From NCBI GenBank assembly GCA_037478855.1, contig JBBFLY010000001.1:47904-111903 (forward strand): a stretch of DNA of 64,000 nucleotides. Direction: 5' to 3'. The stretch is from Rhabdothermincola sp037478855 (GTDB taxonomy: Bacteria; Actinomycetota; Acidimicrobiia; Acidimicrobiales; Acidimicrobilacustridaceae). Below are positions 33,779-42,194 of this stretch, one piece after another. Within the stretch, counting starts at the first letter, position 1. Every line of letters starts with the position of its first letter. The position numbers were made by a program, and so were the translations under genes. A model generated the notes under the pieces. The model saw nothing but the letters and a program-made list of their open reading frames with translations. It did no database searches and had not been told where the DNA came from.

Positions 33779-34897
33779 GTGACCGCAATCACCGAGGACG
33801 TCATTCGTGAGCTGGCGAGCTTCCGCAGCGAGTCCGCTCCTGTGGTCTCCTGCTATCTCGACGTCGACGGCCGGCGCCATGTCCGCCAGGAGGACGTCGA
33901 GGCGGAGTTGGAGCGTCTCCTGCGCCAGACACGGGACCGCCTGAACGGCTCGGTGCCCACCGCTGATCTCGATCGCATCGCGCGCTACGTGCGCGACGGG
34001 TTCGACCGCTCGAGGACCCGTGGTCTGGCCATCTTCTCGTGTGCGGAGCAGGGGCTGTGGCGGGTCGTGCCGTTGCCGGTACGTGTCCACAGCCGGATCA
34101 TCGTGAACTCCGCCCCGGCGGTGGGTCAGCTCGAATCGGTGATGCAGGAGCTCAACCGGATCGGTGTGCTGCTCGTCGACCGGCAACGTGCGCGGATCTT
34201 CGTCTTCGAGCTCGGCGAGCTGATCGACCGGTCGGAGCTGCTCGAGGAGCTGCCTCGCGACTACGACGCCCGGGGTCACAGCGACCCCGGCTACGAGCGG
34301 GAGCAGCACCACATCGAGGAGCTCGCGATGCAGCACCTCCGGCACGCGGTCGCGGCGACCTTCCACGTGTTCCAGGCGCACGGGTTCGAGCACCTGGCGA
34401 TCGACGCGCCGACCGATCTGGTGTCCACCGTGGAGAGCCTTCTGCACCCGTATCTGAAGGAACGTCTCCGGGCGCACCTCAAGGTCGGAGTGACCGCCTC
34501 GCTGGACGAGATCCGCAGGGCGGTGCTCGACGTCGAGAGCGAGATCGAGCGGGCCCGGGAGGCCGAGTTGGTGCAGCGCCTGCGTGACGCCGTGAACCGT
34601 GGCGTGCGTGGCGTCGCCGGGCTCGACGACACCCTGCGGGCGCTGGTCGAGAAGCGGGTCGACGTGCTGCTGGTCTCGGACGGCTACAGCGAGACGGGCT
34701 GGCGCTGTGCCCAGTGCGGCTACCTGTGCCATCGGGGGCCGACCTGCCCCGTGGACGGGTCGCAGATGGTGCACGTCGAGGACATCGTCGAGGAAGCCGT
34801 CGACGTGGCGCTGAACCAGTCCTGTCGGGTCGAGATCTGCGTGGAGAACGCCGATCTGGACGTGCTCGGGCGGATCGGAGCGCTGCTGCGCTACTGA
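33779..34897 (+). CDS. Bacterial eRF1-like (baeRF) family protein
   Basis: A 372-residue protein resembling eukaryotic/archaeal release factor 1 domains 2 and 3. It begins with a strand-helix module (VVSCYLDVDGRRHVR), a central RNase-H-like region and an L7Ae-like end. A zinc ribbon is inserted near the C-terminus: C310-x2-C313-x3-C317-x5-C323 (RCAQCGYLCHRGPTCPVDG). The GGQ tripeptide of true release factors is absent. Bacterial members of this superfamily have been proposed to act on stalled ribosomes, but the role here is unproven. It follows the SMC-like gene by 66 bases. Confidence 0.75.
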   Translation: MTAITEDVIRELASFRSESAPVVSCYLDVDGRRHVRQEDVEAELERLLRQTRDRLNGSVPTADLDRIARYVRDGFDRSRTRGLAIFSCAEQGLWRVVPLPVRVHSRIIVNSAPAVGQLESVMQELNRIGVLLVDRQRARIFVFELGELIDRSELLEELPRDYDARGHSDPGYEREQHHIEELAMQHLRHAVAATFHVFQAHGFEHLAIDAPTDLVSTVESLLHPYLKERLRAHLKVGVTASLDEIRRAVLDVESEIERAREAELVQRLRDAVNRGVRGVAGLDDTLRALVEKRVDVLLVSDGYSETGWRCAQCGYLCHRGPTCPVDGSQMVHVEDIVEEAVDVALNQSCRVEICVENADLDVLGRIGALLRY

Positions 34898-34985
34898 TCG
34901 TCCGGCCGCACAGCTGGAGGCCGGGCCGCTGAGGGGCGTCCGGCAGGTGCCCCGATGCCTTCCGGGTGGCCCACGGGTCTAGCGG

Positions 34986-34991
34986 TAGCCT
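34986..34991 (+). promoter_or_regulatory. -10-like TAGCCT before ROK kinase
   Basis: Ends seven bases before GTG 34999, which it helps to select as the start. Confidence 0.5.
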
Positions 34992-34998
34992 GCGGCGG

Positions 34999-35976
34999 GT
35001 GAGCGTGAGGGAGCCCCTCGTCGGGGGACTGGATGTCGGCGGCACCAAGATCCTCGGCCGGGTGCTCGATCCCCACGATCCCCGGGCGACGGTCGCTGAG
35101 GTCCGCGTCGGAACGCCGCGCGGCGCGGCCGCGATCCTGGACGCGATCGCCGAGGTCGTCGCGCGGCTGCAGGCGGCGCCGGCCGTGCGCGAGCGTGGCG
35201 AGCTGGCCGCGGTCGGGGTGGGGATGCCCGGGCTCGTGGACCGCCGTGGGGTCCTGCGCTTCGCGCCGAACCTTCCTGGTGTGGCCGAGCTCGCCGTCGG
35301 CCCCGCGCTGTCGGAGCGCTTGGGGTTGCCGGTGGTCGTCGACAACGACGCGAACTGCGCGGCGTGGTGCGAGTTCCGGCTTGGTGCCGCGTTCGGCGTG
35401 CGGGACGTGGTGCTCGTCACCCTCGGTACGGGGATCGGCGCGGGCATCATCGCCGATGGGCGGCTCTACGAGGGAGCGAACGGTTTCGCGGGAGAGCCCG
35501 GGCACATGGTGGTCGATCCGTCGGGGCCACCCTGCCCCTGTGGTCGTCGGGGCTGCTGGGAGCGGTTCGCCTCGGGGAGCGGGCTCGGTCGCCTGGGGCG
35601 CGATGCCGCCGCCGCGGGTCGCGCCCCGGCGGTGGTGGCGCTCGCCGGCGGCGACCCGGAGGGGGTGCGCGGAGAGCACGTCACGGAGGCGGCGCTGGGC
35701 GGTGACGCCGACGCCCTCGGCATCCTGCGCGAGTTCGCCTGGTGGGTGGCGCTGGGGCTGGCCAACCTGGTGGATCTGCTCGACTGCGAGCTCATCGTGG
35801 TCGGAGGTGGGCTCGCCGACGCGGGCGAGCATCTGCTCGAACCGGTGCGCACGGCGTTCCACTCCCTGGTGCTTGCATCCGATCACCGCCCACCGGTGCC
35901 CGTGGTCGGTGCCGCCCTCGGTCCGGAGGCCGGCGCGATCGGGGCCGCGCTCCTGGCATCTGAGCGGCTGGTCTGA
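34999..35976 (+). CDS. ROK-family sugar kinase (glucokinase-like)
   Basis: A 325-residue ASKHA kinase of the ROK family. The N-terminal phosphate loop is GGLDVGGTKILGRVL, the catalytic Asp lies in VVDNDANCAAWCEF, and GTGIGAGIIADG is followed by the ROK zinc-site motif CPCGRRGCWE. The family mostly phosphorylates glucose or related hexoses with ATP. No transcription-factor domain is fused. GTG 34999 is favoured by the TAGCCT hexamer seven bases upstream; an upstream in-frame start would add an unrelated tail. It is 17 bases from the aminotransferase, which has its own promoter element. Confidence 0.88.
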   Translation: MSVREPLVGGLDVGGTKILGRVLDPHDPRATVAEVRVGTPRGAAAILDAIAEVVARLQAAPAVRERGELAAVGVGMPGLVDRRGVLRFAPNLPGVAELAVGPALSERLGLPVVVDNDANCAAWCEFRLGAAFGVRDVVLVTLGTGIGAGIIADGRLYEGANGFAGEPGHMVVDPSGPPCPCGRRGCWERFASGSGLGRLGRDAAAAGRAPAVVALAGGDPEGVRGEHVTEAALGGDADALGILREFAWWVALGLANLVDLLDCELIVVGGGLADAGEHLLEPVRTAFHSLVLASDHRPPVPVVGAALGPEAGAIGAALLASERLV

Positions 35977-35980
35977 GCAG

Positions 35981-35986
35981 TAGCCT
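35981..35986 (+). promoter_or_regulatory. -10-like TAGCCT before the aminotransferase
   Basis: Ends seven bases before ATG 35994, with the same hexamer and spacing as the preceding gene. Confidence 0.5.
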
Positions 35987-35993
35987 CGGCAGC

Positions 35994-37175
35994 ATGGAGT
36001 TCCGCCGGATCACCTCGCTGCCGCCGTACGTCTTCACCATCATCGACACCCTGAAGATCGAGGCCCGTCGAGCCGGCGAGGACGTCATCGACTTCGGCTT
36101 CGGAAACCCCGACCTCCCCTCACCCGACGTGGCGGTCGAGAAGGTCGTCGAGGCGGTCCGCAATCCCCGCAACCACCGGTACTCGTCCAGTCGGGGCATC
36201 CCGAAGCTCCGCCAGGCGGTGAGCGATCTGTACCTGCGTCGCTTCGGTGTCGCGCTCGACCCCGAGACCGAGGTCATCAACACGATCGGGGCGAAGGAAG
36301 GCTTCTCCCACCTGATGTGGACCCTGCTCGGTCCCGGCGACGCCGCGCTGGTGCCGTCACCGTCGTATCCGATCCACATCTACGGCCCGCTGTTCGCGGG
36401 TGCCGACATCCGTGAGGTGCCGCTCGGCACCGGTCGTGACTTCTTCGAGAGCTTGCAGGAGGCGTGGGAGTACTCCTGGCCGAAGCCCCGGGTGATCGTG
36501 ATGTCGTTCCCCCACAACCCGACCACCACCTGCGTCGACCTGGAGTTCATGCAGAAGGTGGTGGATTTCGCACGCGAGCACGAGGTCGTGGTGGTGCACG
36601 ACAACGCGTACGCGGACCTCGGCTTCGACGGGTACTCGCCCCCGTCGATCCTGCAGGCCGAGGGTGCGAAGGAGGTCGCGGTCGAGCTCTACTCGATGAC
36701 CAAGTCCTTCTCGATGGCCGGCTGGCGGGTGGCGTTCCTGGTCGGTCGCTCCGACGTCGTGCAGGCGCTCGCCAAGCTGAAGAGCTACCTGGACTACGGC
36801 ACGTTCCAGCCGATCCAGATCGCGGCGACGGTCACCTTGAACGAGGCGCCCGACTACCCGAAGGTGGTGCAGGAGATCTACCAGAGCCGGCGTGACGCGC
36901 TCTGCAACGGGCTGAAGCGGATCGGCTGGGACCTCGAGCCGCCGAAGGGCACGATGTTCGTCTGGGCACCGATCCCCGAGCCCTACCGCGACATGGGGTC
37001 GATCGAGTTCGCGTCGTTCCTGGTGCGGGAGGCCAACGTGGCCACCTCGCCCGGTGTGGGCTTCGGTCCGGGCGGTGACGGTCATGTGCGGTTCGCACTG
37101 ATCGAGAACGAGCAGCGCACCGCGCAGGCCATCCGCAACCTGCGTCGGGCGCTGACCAGGCTCCGCTCAGCCTGA
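35994..37175 (+). CDS. PLP-dependent aminotransferase, alanine/AlaC-like
   Basis: A 393-residue fold-type I aminotransferase. It starts with RRITSLPPYVFTIIDTLK and has DVIDFGFGNPDLPSP, RYSSSRGIPKLRQAV, NPTTTCVDLEF and the PLP-lysine motif YSMTKSFSMAGWRVAF, then the C-terminal GPGGDGHVRFALIENE with the carboxylate-binding Arg. The layout resembles AlaC-type enzymes, which make alanine from pyruvate. Substrate choice cannot be fixed from sequence alone. Monocistronic by its promoter and the gap to the convergent tetR gene. Confidence 0.87.
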   Translation: MEFRRITSLPPYVFTIIDTLKIEARRAGEDVIDFGFGNPDLPSPDVAVEKVVEAVRNPRNHRYSSSRGIPKLRQAVSDLYLRRFGVALDPETEVINTIGAKEGFSHLMWTLLGPGDAALVPSPSYPIHIYGPLFAGADIREVPLGTGRDFFESLQEAWEYSWPKPRVIVMSFPHNPTTTCVDLEFMQKVVDFAREHEVVVVHDNAYADLGFDGYSPPSILQAEGAKEVAVELYSMTKSFSMAGWRVAFLVGRSDVVQALAKLKSYLDYGTFQPIQIAATVTLNEAPDYPKVVQEIYQSRRDALCNGLKRIGWDLEPPKGTMFVWAPIPEPYRDMGSIEFASFLVREANVATSPGVGFGPGGDGHVRFALIENEQRTAQAIRNLRRALTRLRSA

Positions 37176-37243
37176 GCCCCGCTGGGGCCGGCCTGCCGCC
37201 GACGGCTCGGCGCGTCCGGTCGCCATCCGGCGGCACCCGCTCG

Positions 37244-37849
37244 CTAGCCGTGCCGGGCGTCGCCGCACGCGCCGAGGCCCTCGAGCACGAAGGTCACCGC
37301 GGCGTCGGCCACCTCGTCGGGGTTCGCGCCCTGCTCGTGGACGAAGACCCGTGCCAGCTGCGCGGTGACCCCGAGGATCGCGTGGGCGAGCATGAGGGGG
37401 TCCGAGTCGCGGATCTCGCCCTCAGCGATGGCCTCCTTCACGATCCTGGTGATGTCACCCACCGCGACCTCCTGGCCTTTGCGGAGCGCGGGGGCGAATC
37501 GGTCCTCGGTGGCAGCGAACTCGATGAGCTTGTTCACGTCCCGGTGCTCCGCCGACCAGCGCATCGACGCCCGCAGCCCCAGCTCGATCTTGCGGACGGG
37601 ATCGTCCTCGTCGACGATGGCCTGCTGCTGGGTGCGTCGGAGGTCCTGCTGGGCTTCGCGGAGGATCTCCAAGAAGAGCTGTTCCTTGCTGTCGAAGTAC
37701 CAGTAGAACACGCCCTTGCCGACGCCGAGCCCCTGGACGATCTCGGCCACCGAGGTCGGGTGGTAGCCCTTCTCGGCGAATCGCGCCGCGGCGTACTCCA
37801 TGAGCTGGCGACGGCGCTCGCGTCCGCGCTGGGTGAGTCGCCGGGCCAT
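37244..37849 (-). CDS. TetR-family transcriptional repressor
   Basis: A 201-residue regulator. The N-terminal helix-turn-helix is typical: LMEYAAARFAEKGYHPTSVA, then VGKGVFYWYFDSKEQLFLEI. The C-terminal ligand domain is helical and variable; its inducer is unknown. ATG 37849 is chosen because a TAGCGT -10 box ends seven bases upstream and because the frame upstream is a shadow of another strand's gene. A near-perfect operator overlaps its promoter, so it probably represses itself and maybe the divergent ACT gene. Confidence 0.92.
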   Translation of the reverse strand: MARRLTQRGRERRRQLMEYAAARFAEKGYHPTSVAEIVQGLGVGKGVFYWYFDSKEQLFLEILREAQQDLRRTQQQAIVDEDDPVRKIELGLRASMRWSAEHRDVNKLIEFAATEDRFAPALRKGQEVAVGDITRIVKEAIAEGEIRDSDPLMLAHAILGVTAQLARVFVHEQGANPDEVADAAVTFVLEGLGACGDARHG

Positions 37850-37856
37850 CGCCGCC

Positions 37857-37885
37857 ACGCTAAACAGACTTGACCAAGCGGTCAA
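37857..37885 (-). promoter_or_regulatory. tetR promoter
   Basis: On the minus strand, -35 TTGACC (37880-37885) and -10 TAGCGT (37857-37862) are separated by exactly 17 bases. The -10 ends seven bases before the ATG, so the transcript should be leaderless. This is the clearest sigma-70-type promoter in the window. Confidence 0.75.
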
Positions 37886-37886
37886 G
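37869..37886. promoter_or_regulatory. TetR operator (18-bp palindrome)
   Basis: CTTGACC-AAGC-GGTCAAG is a perfect 7-bp inverted repeat. It covers the -35 box and most of the spacer of the tetR promoter, as expected for autorepression. Confidence 0.75.
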
Positions 37887-37972
37887 AATGTGCGGCGGCG
37901 GTGGTCAACCGGCCGCGCACAACGTTCAACCGGCCGTGCGCAAGCCGAAACACCGTGTTCACGTACGACCCG

Positions 37973-37978
37973 TATCGT
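37973..37978 (+). promoter_or_regulatory. -10-like TATCGT before the ACT-domain gene
   Basis: Ends seven bases before ATG 37986; no clear -35 box. Confidence 0.5.
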
Positions 37979-37985
37979 CGCCCGC

Positions 37986-38681
37986 ATGCGAAGCACGTAC
38001 GTGATGCGGGTCTGGCTCCCCGACCGCCCCGGTGCCCTCGGTGCGGTGGCCAGCAGGATCGGCGCGGTCGGTGGCGACGTCGTGGGGATCGACATCGTCG
38101 AGCGCGGCGCCGGCCTCGCGGTCGACGACCTCGTCGTGGAGCTGCCGTCGGCCGAGCTGTTGGATCTGCTCGTGAGTGAGGTCCGGCAGGTCGACGGGGT
38201 CGACGTGGAGGACCTCCGACCGGTGACCGACGCGCTGCGCGACCCGCGCCTGGACGCCCTCGAGACCGCGGCGGTCCTCGTCGGTGCCACCTCCGCAACG
38301 GAGCTGGTGGAGGCGGTCTGTGAGCACGGCGCACGGACGGTCGGCGCGACCTGGGGCGCGGTGATCGACCTTGCGGAGGAGTCGGTGCTGAGCGATCTCG
38401 GTGAGCGGCCACCGCTTGCGTGGCTGGTCGCCTTCGTGCGGGGGACCCAGGCATCGTCGTGCGGCGGGCCGGTGCTCCACGCCGACCCCGCGGCAGTCGA
38501 GGTGGTCTGGGCGCCGCTGCCGGCCGCGGGCCTCACCTTGGTGCTCGGCCGGGAGGGCCATCCGTTCCGCGCTCGCGAGCGGCGCCAGGTGATGGCGTTG
38601 GCTCGCATCGTCGACACCCGCCTCCGGCAGCTGCGAGCAGTTGAGGCTCGGCGGGGCCATCCCTCCGCCGCGGGTCGCTGA
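37986..38681 (+). CDS. ACT-domain protein
   Basis: A 231-residue protein with an N-terminal ACT domain (MRVWLPDRPGALGAVASRIG, then DVVGIDIVE). ACT domains bind amino acids or other small ligands. The C-terminal half (about 85-225) may be GAF-like but has no diagnostic motif. It is divergent from tetR, with about 100 bases between the two operator/promoter sets. The regulator may control it. Confidence 0.72.
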   Translation: MRSTYVMRVWLPDRPGALGAVASRIGAVGGDVVGIDIVERGAGLAVDDLVVELPSAELLDLLVSEVRQVDGVDVEDLRPVTDALRDPRLDALETAAVLVGATSATELVEAVCEHGARTVGATWGAVIDLAEESVLSDLGERPPLAWLVAFVRGTQASSCGGPVLHADPAAVEVVWAPLPAAGLTLVLGREGHPFRARERRQVMALARIVDTRLRQLRAVEARRGHPSAAGR

Positions 38682-38762
38682 TCCCCAGCCCGTTGGGCAG
38701 CGGGGCGAGCAGGGGCCGAGCGGAGCCGGCATCGGCGCCCGGTCTGCGGGTAGGACCGGGTC

Positions 38763-40274
38763 TCAGTGGGATGCCCAGTTCCGGGCCCGTTCGACGGCGT
38801 GTCGCCAGCGCTCGTAGGCCGCGTCGGCGGTGGCCCGATCAGCGCTCGGTCGGACCTCGACGTCGACCGCCCAGTTCGCCGTGATCGCTTCGAGCGATTC
38901 CCACACCCCCTCGGCCAGTCCGGCGAGGTAGGCCGCACCGAGCGCCGTGGTCTCGAGCACCGCGGGGCGGGCCACCGGTACCTGCAGCTGGTCGGCCTGG
39001 AGCTGGAGCAGGAGCGACATGACCGACGCCCCACCGTCAGCTCGCAGCGCGTGCACCCGATGCCCGGACGCCTCGGTCATCCAGTCGACCACGTCCCGGG
39101 TCTGGTAGGCCATCGCCTCCACCACCGCGCGAGCGAGGTGGGCCCGGGTCGTGCCCCGGGTGATCCCCACCAGGGTGCCGCGGGCGTACGGATCCCACCA
39201 GGGGCTGCCCAACCCCGTGAAGGCCGGAACCAGCACGACCCCGTCGGTGTCGGGGACCGACTCGGCGAGCGGTCCCGTCTCCGCCGCCTCGGAGATGATC
39301 CCGAGGCCATCGCGCAGCCACTGGATCGCCGCACCCGTCACGAAGATCGCTCCCTCGAGCGCATAGTGGGTGAGCTCACCGCCCCGCCCGTCGGGGATCG
39401 TCCAGGCGATCGTGGTCAGCAGGCCGTCCACCGGAGGGGGACATGCCTCGCCGACGTTCATGAGGACGAACGACCCCGTGCCGTAGGTGTTCTTCGTCAT
39501 GCCCGGGGTGAAGCACGCCTGTCCGAACAGCGCCGCCTGCTGATCGCCCGCGATGCCGCTCACAGGGATGCCGGCGCCCACCGGCGATGACGCCGCGGTG
39601 AGACCGAAGCGACCGCTCGAGGGGCGCACCTCGGGGAGGACGTGTCGGGGAACGCCGAACAGCTCACACAGCTGCGGCGACCAGTCGCGCTCATGGATGT
39701 CGAACAGCATCGTGCGGCTGGCGTTCGAGACGTCGGTGGCGTGCACGGCGCCGCCGGTGAGCTTCCACAGCAGCCACGAGTCCACGGTGCCCGCCGCCAC
39801 CTCGGGTCCGGACGGCACCCCACCGTGGGCGAACAACCACTCGAGCTTGGAGGCGGAGAAGTACGGGTCGAGCACCAGTCCGGTGCGCTCACGGATCGTG
39901 TCGAGCTGTCCCTGCTCGCGCAGCTGGTCGCAGCGGGTCGCGGTGCGGCGATCCTGCCAGACGATCGCCCGGTGCAGCGGCCTGCCGGTGCGGCGGTCCC
40001 AGACGACCACCGTCTCACGCTGGTCGGTGATCCCGATCGCCGCGATCATCGCGGGGACCCGGCTCGCCACCTCGCTCATCACCGCTTCGCACGCCTCCCA
40101 GATCTCCTCCGGGTCGTGCTCGACCCATCCAGGCCGCGGGAAGTGCTGCGGGAACTCGCGGTACGCGACGTGCAGGGCGCGGCCCGAGCGGTCGAAGGCG
40201 ATGGCGCGCACGCCGGTCGTTCCGGCATCGAGCGCGAGGACCACCGGCTGATGGGATGCGCTGGGGGAGCTCAT
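38763..40274 (-). CDS. glpK: Glycerol kinase
   Basis: A 503-residue canonical GlpK that phosphorylates glycerol to glycerol-3-phosphate. All substrate residues of the family are visible: ITDQRETVVVWD (Arg, Glu), AIVWQDRRT, DPYFSASKLEWLF (Tyr), IAGDQQAALFGQ (Asp-Gln) and KNTYGTGSFVLMN. The N-terminus has ALDAGTTGVRAIAFD. This contrasts with the FGGY paralogue at 13213-14655. The ATG at 40274 lies seven bases after a minus-strand TAGCCT. No glycerol facilitator is adjacent. Confidence 0.95.
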   Translation of the reverse strand: MSSPSASHQPVVLALDAGTTGVRAIAFDRSGRALHVAYREFPQHFPRPGWVEHDPEEIWEACEAVMSEVASRVPAMIAAIGITDQRETVVVWDRRTGRPLHRAIVWQDRRTATRCDQLREQGQLDTIRERTGLVLDPYFSASKLEWLFAHGGVPSGPEVAAGTVDSWLLWKLTGGAVHATDVSNASRTMLFDIHERDWSPQLCELFGVPRHVLPEVRPSSGRFGLTAASSPVGAGIPVSGIAGDQQAALFGQACFTPGMTKNTYGTGSFVLMNVGEACPPPVDGLLTTIAWTIPDGRGGELTHYALEGAIFVTGAAIQWLRDGLGIISEAAETGPLAESVPDTDGVVLVPAFTGLGSPWWDPYARGTLVGITRGTTRAHLARAVVEAMAYQTRDVVDWMTEASGHRVHALRADGGASVMSLLLQLQADQLQVPVARPAVLETTALGAAYLAGLAEGVWESLEAITANWAVDVEVRPSADRATADAAYERWRHAVERARNWASH

Positions 40275-40281
40275 GGACCGC

Positions 40282-40287
40282 AGGCTA
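40282..40287 (-). promoter_or_regulatory. -10-like TAGCCT before glpK
   Basis: On the minus strand it ends seven bases before ATG 40274. Confidence 0.5.
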
Positions 40288-40380
40288 GGGCCTCGGCTCC
40301 GGTGGTCGAGGTGAGCAGACCCTGCACCCGATGCTGACCTGTCGGCGGATGACGGGGCGGTGGCGCGCCGACCTGCCCAC

Positions 40381-40386
40381 TACGGT
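40381..40386 (+). promoter_or_regulatory. -10-like TACGGT before phoD-like gene
   Basis: Ends seven bases before GTG 40394 and supports that start. Confidence 0.5.
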
Positions 40387-40393
40387 GACTAGC

Positions 40394-42004
40394 GTGACAC
40401 GCAGGACGATCAACCGTCGACGCTTCCTCCAGGGTGCTGCCGGTACCGCCACGCTCGCGGTGGTCGCGGGCCGCGCTCCCGTGATCTGGGCCGGAGCGCC
40501 GTCGCTGCCCGCCGACCCGTTCACCCTCGGCGTGGGCAGCGGTGACCCCCTCGACGACGGGTTCGTGCTCTGGACCCGTCTGGCCCCGGCGCCGCTGGAA
40601 GGCGGGGGCATGCCCGACGTCGAGGTGCCGGTCGCCTGGGAGGTGGCCACCGATGACACCTTCGCCGAGATCGTGGCGGAGGGGTCGGTCGTCGCCTCAC
40701 CGGCGTTCGCCCACAGCGTCCACGTCGACGTGCGGGGCCTCGAGCCCGACCGCTGGTACGCGTACCGGTTCAGTGCCGGAGGGTTCGACAGCCCGGTCGG
40801 CCGCGCCCGCACGGCCCCCGCCGGCTGTGCCGGCACGGCGATGCGCTTCGCGTTCGCCTCCTGCCAGAGCTACGCCAGCGGCTACTTCACGGCGCACGCC
40901 GCCCTGGCCGCCGAGGACGTCGATGTGGTGCTGTTCCTCGGCGACTACATCTACGAGGGCGGCGGCAGCGGGGTGCGCACCCACCCCGGCGGGGAGGCCT
41001 CGACCCTCGCCGCGTACCGGAACCGCTACGCGCTGTACCGAACCGACGCCGACCTGCAGGCCAGCCACGCCGCTCGACCGTGGGTGGTGATCTGGGACGA
41101 CCACGAGGTCGAGAACAACTACGCCGGGGTCTACGACGAGAACGGCAGCGATCCGGCCGCGTTCCTCGTCCGTCGGGCCGACGCCTACCGGGCCTGGTGG
41201 GAGCACCAGGCCGTGCGCCTACCGGCCCCCACGGGGCCGGACCTTCCGATCTTCCGACGCATCGACTGGGGTGGGCTTGTCCGCTTCCACGCCCTCGACG
41301 GTCGTCAGTACCGAAGCGACCAGGTCTCCGACGACGATCTGGTGCCACCGACGCCGGCGATGGACGATCCCGCCCGCACGATGCTCGGCGACGACCAGGA
41401 GCGCTGGCTGGTCGAGGGCCTCGAAGGCTCGCAGGCGACCTGGAACGTACTGGCCAACCAGGTGGTGTTCGCGTCGATGCCGCTCGCCGGCCTCGTCAAC
41501 CCCGACCAGTGGGACGGCTACACCGCCCAGCGCCAGCGCCTCGTCCAGCGGTTCAGCTCGGGGGCGGTGGCGAACCCGGTCATCGTGACCGGGGACATCC
41601 ACGCCAGCGGCATCGCCGAGATCAAGGCGGACTGGGCCGAGCCGGACTCGCCCACCGTGGCCACCGAGCTGGTGGGCACGTCGATCTCGTCGTCGTTCCC
41701 GGCCCATCTCGTCGACGTGGCGGAGCAGGTGATCTCCGGCATCCCGTGGGTCCGCTACGTCAACGCGCGTCAGCGGGGCTACACCGTCTGCGACGTGACC
41801 AACGAGCGCCTTGAGGCGACCTACCGCGTGGTGGACACGGTCAGCGAGCCGACATCGGGAGTGTCGACCGCGACGACCTACACCATCGAAGCTGGGGTCT
41901 CCGGTCTCTGTCGCAGCGGCGGCCCGAGCTCGACGGGTGGCGCCGGGACCGGCGGCGGCCCGACCGCGGCCGCGGTCCGGGCCACGCCGACCTACACCGG
42001 CTGA
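40394..42004 (+). CDS. PhoD-like alkaline phosphatase/phosphodiesterase, Tat-exported
   Basis: A 536-residue secreted metallophosphoesterase. The N-terminal twin-arginine signal is RRTINRRRFLQGAAGTATLA. A PhoD N-terminal beta domain follows (PFTLGVGSGDPLDDGFVLWT), then the metal-binding phosphatase core with FASCQSYASGYF, VVLFLGDYIYEGG, VIWDDHEVENNY and VIVTGDIHASG. PhoD enzymes bind iron and calcium and release phosphate from monoesters and diesters outside the cell. The C-terminus is a Gly/Thr-rich tail ending in TPTYTG. GTG 40394 places the Tat motif at the N-terminus and fits the promoter hexamer. Confidence 0.9.
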   Translation: MTRRTINRRRFLQGAAGTATLAVVAGRAPVIWAGAPSLPADPFTLGVGSGDPLDDGFVLWTRLAPAPLEGGGMPDVEVPVAWEVATDDTFAEIVAEGSVVASPAFAHSVHVDVRGLEPDRWYAYRFSAGGFDSPVGRARTAPAGCAGTAMRFAFASCQSYASGYFTAHAALAAEDVDVVLFLGDYIYEGGGSGVRTHPGGEASTLAAYRNRYALYRTDADLQASHAARPWVVIWDDHEVENNYAGVYDENGSDPAAFLVRRADAYRAWWEHQAVRLPAPTGPDLPIFRRIDWGGLVRFHALDGRQYRSDQVSDDDLVPPTPAMDDPARTMLGDDQERWLVEGLEGSQATWNVLANQVVFASMPLAGLVNPDQWDGYTAQRQRLVQRFSSGAVANPVIVTGDIHASGIAEIKADWAEPDSPTVATELVGTSISSSFPAHLVDVAEQVISGIPWVRYVNARQRGYTVCDVTNERLEATYRVVDTVSEPTSGVSTATTYTIEAGVSGLCRSGGPSSTGGAGTGGGPTAAAVRATPTYTG

Positions 42005-42048
42005 CCTGCACCGGCTGACCCGGTTGACCTGCACCGGCTGACCCGGTT
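42003..42048. repeat. 23-bp tandem repeat after the phoD stop
   Basis: Two perfect copies of GACCTGCACCGGCTGACCCG-GTT (42003-42025 and 42026-42048), with partial copies on each side. It begins inside the phoD stop codon. Likely slippage-prone; no function seen. Confidence 0.85.
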
Positions 42049-42194
42049 GGCCGGCTGACCGGCTGCGGGCGTCCGATGATGCCCGGGCTCCACCCGGGTC
42101 AGCGCGATCGCACAGGGTGCATCCCACCGGCGCCGAAGACCGCCGACCTCGGACAGAATGGGCGGGCCTGCAGCGTCAACACGAAGGAGGCGTC

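Noticed and set aside
37850..39034. Upstream extension of the tetR frame
   Set aside because: It crosses the promoter, operator and the opposite-strand ACT gene. The true start is fixed by the -10 box.
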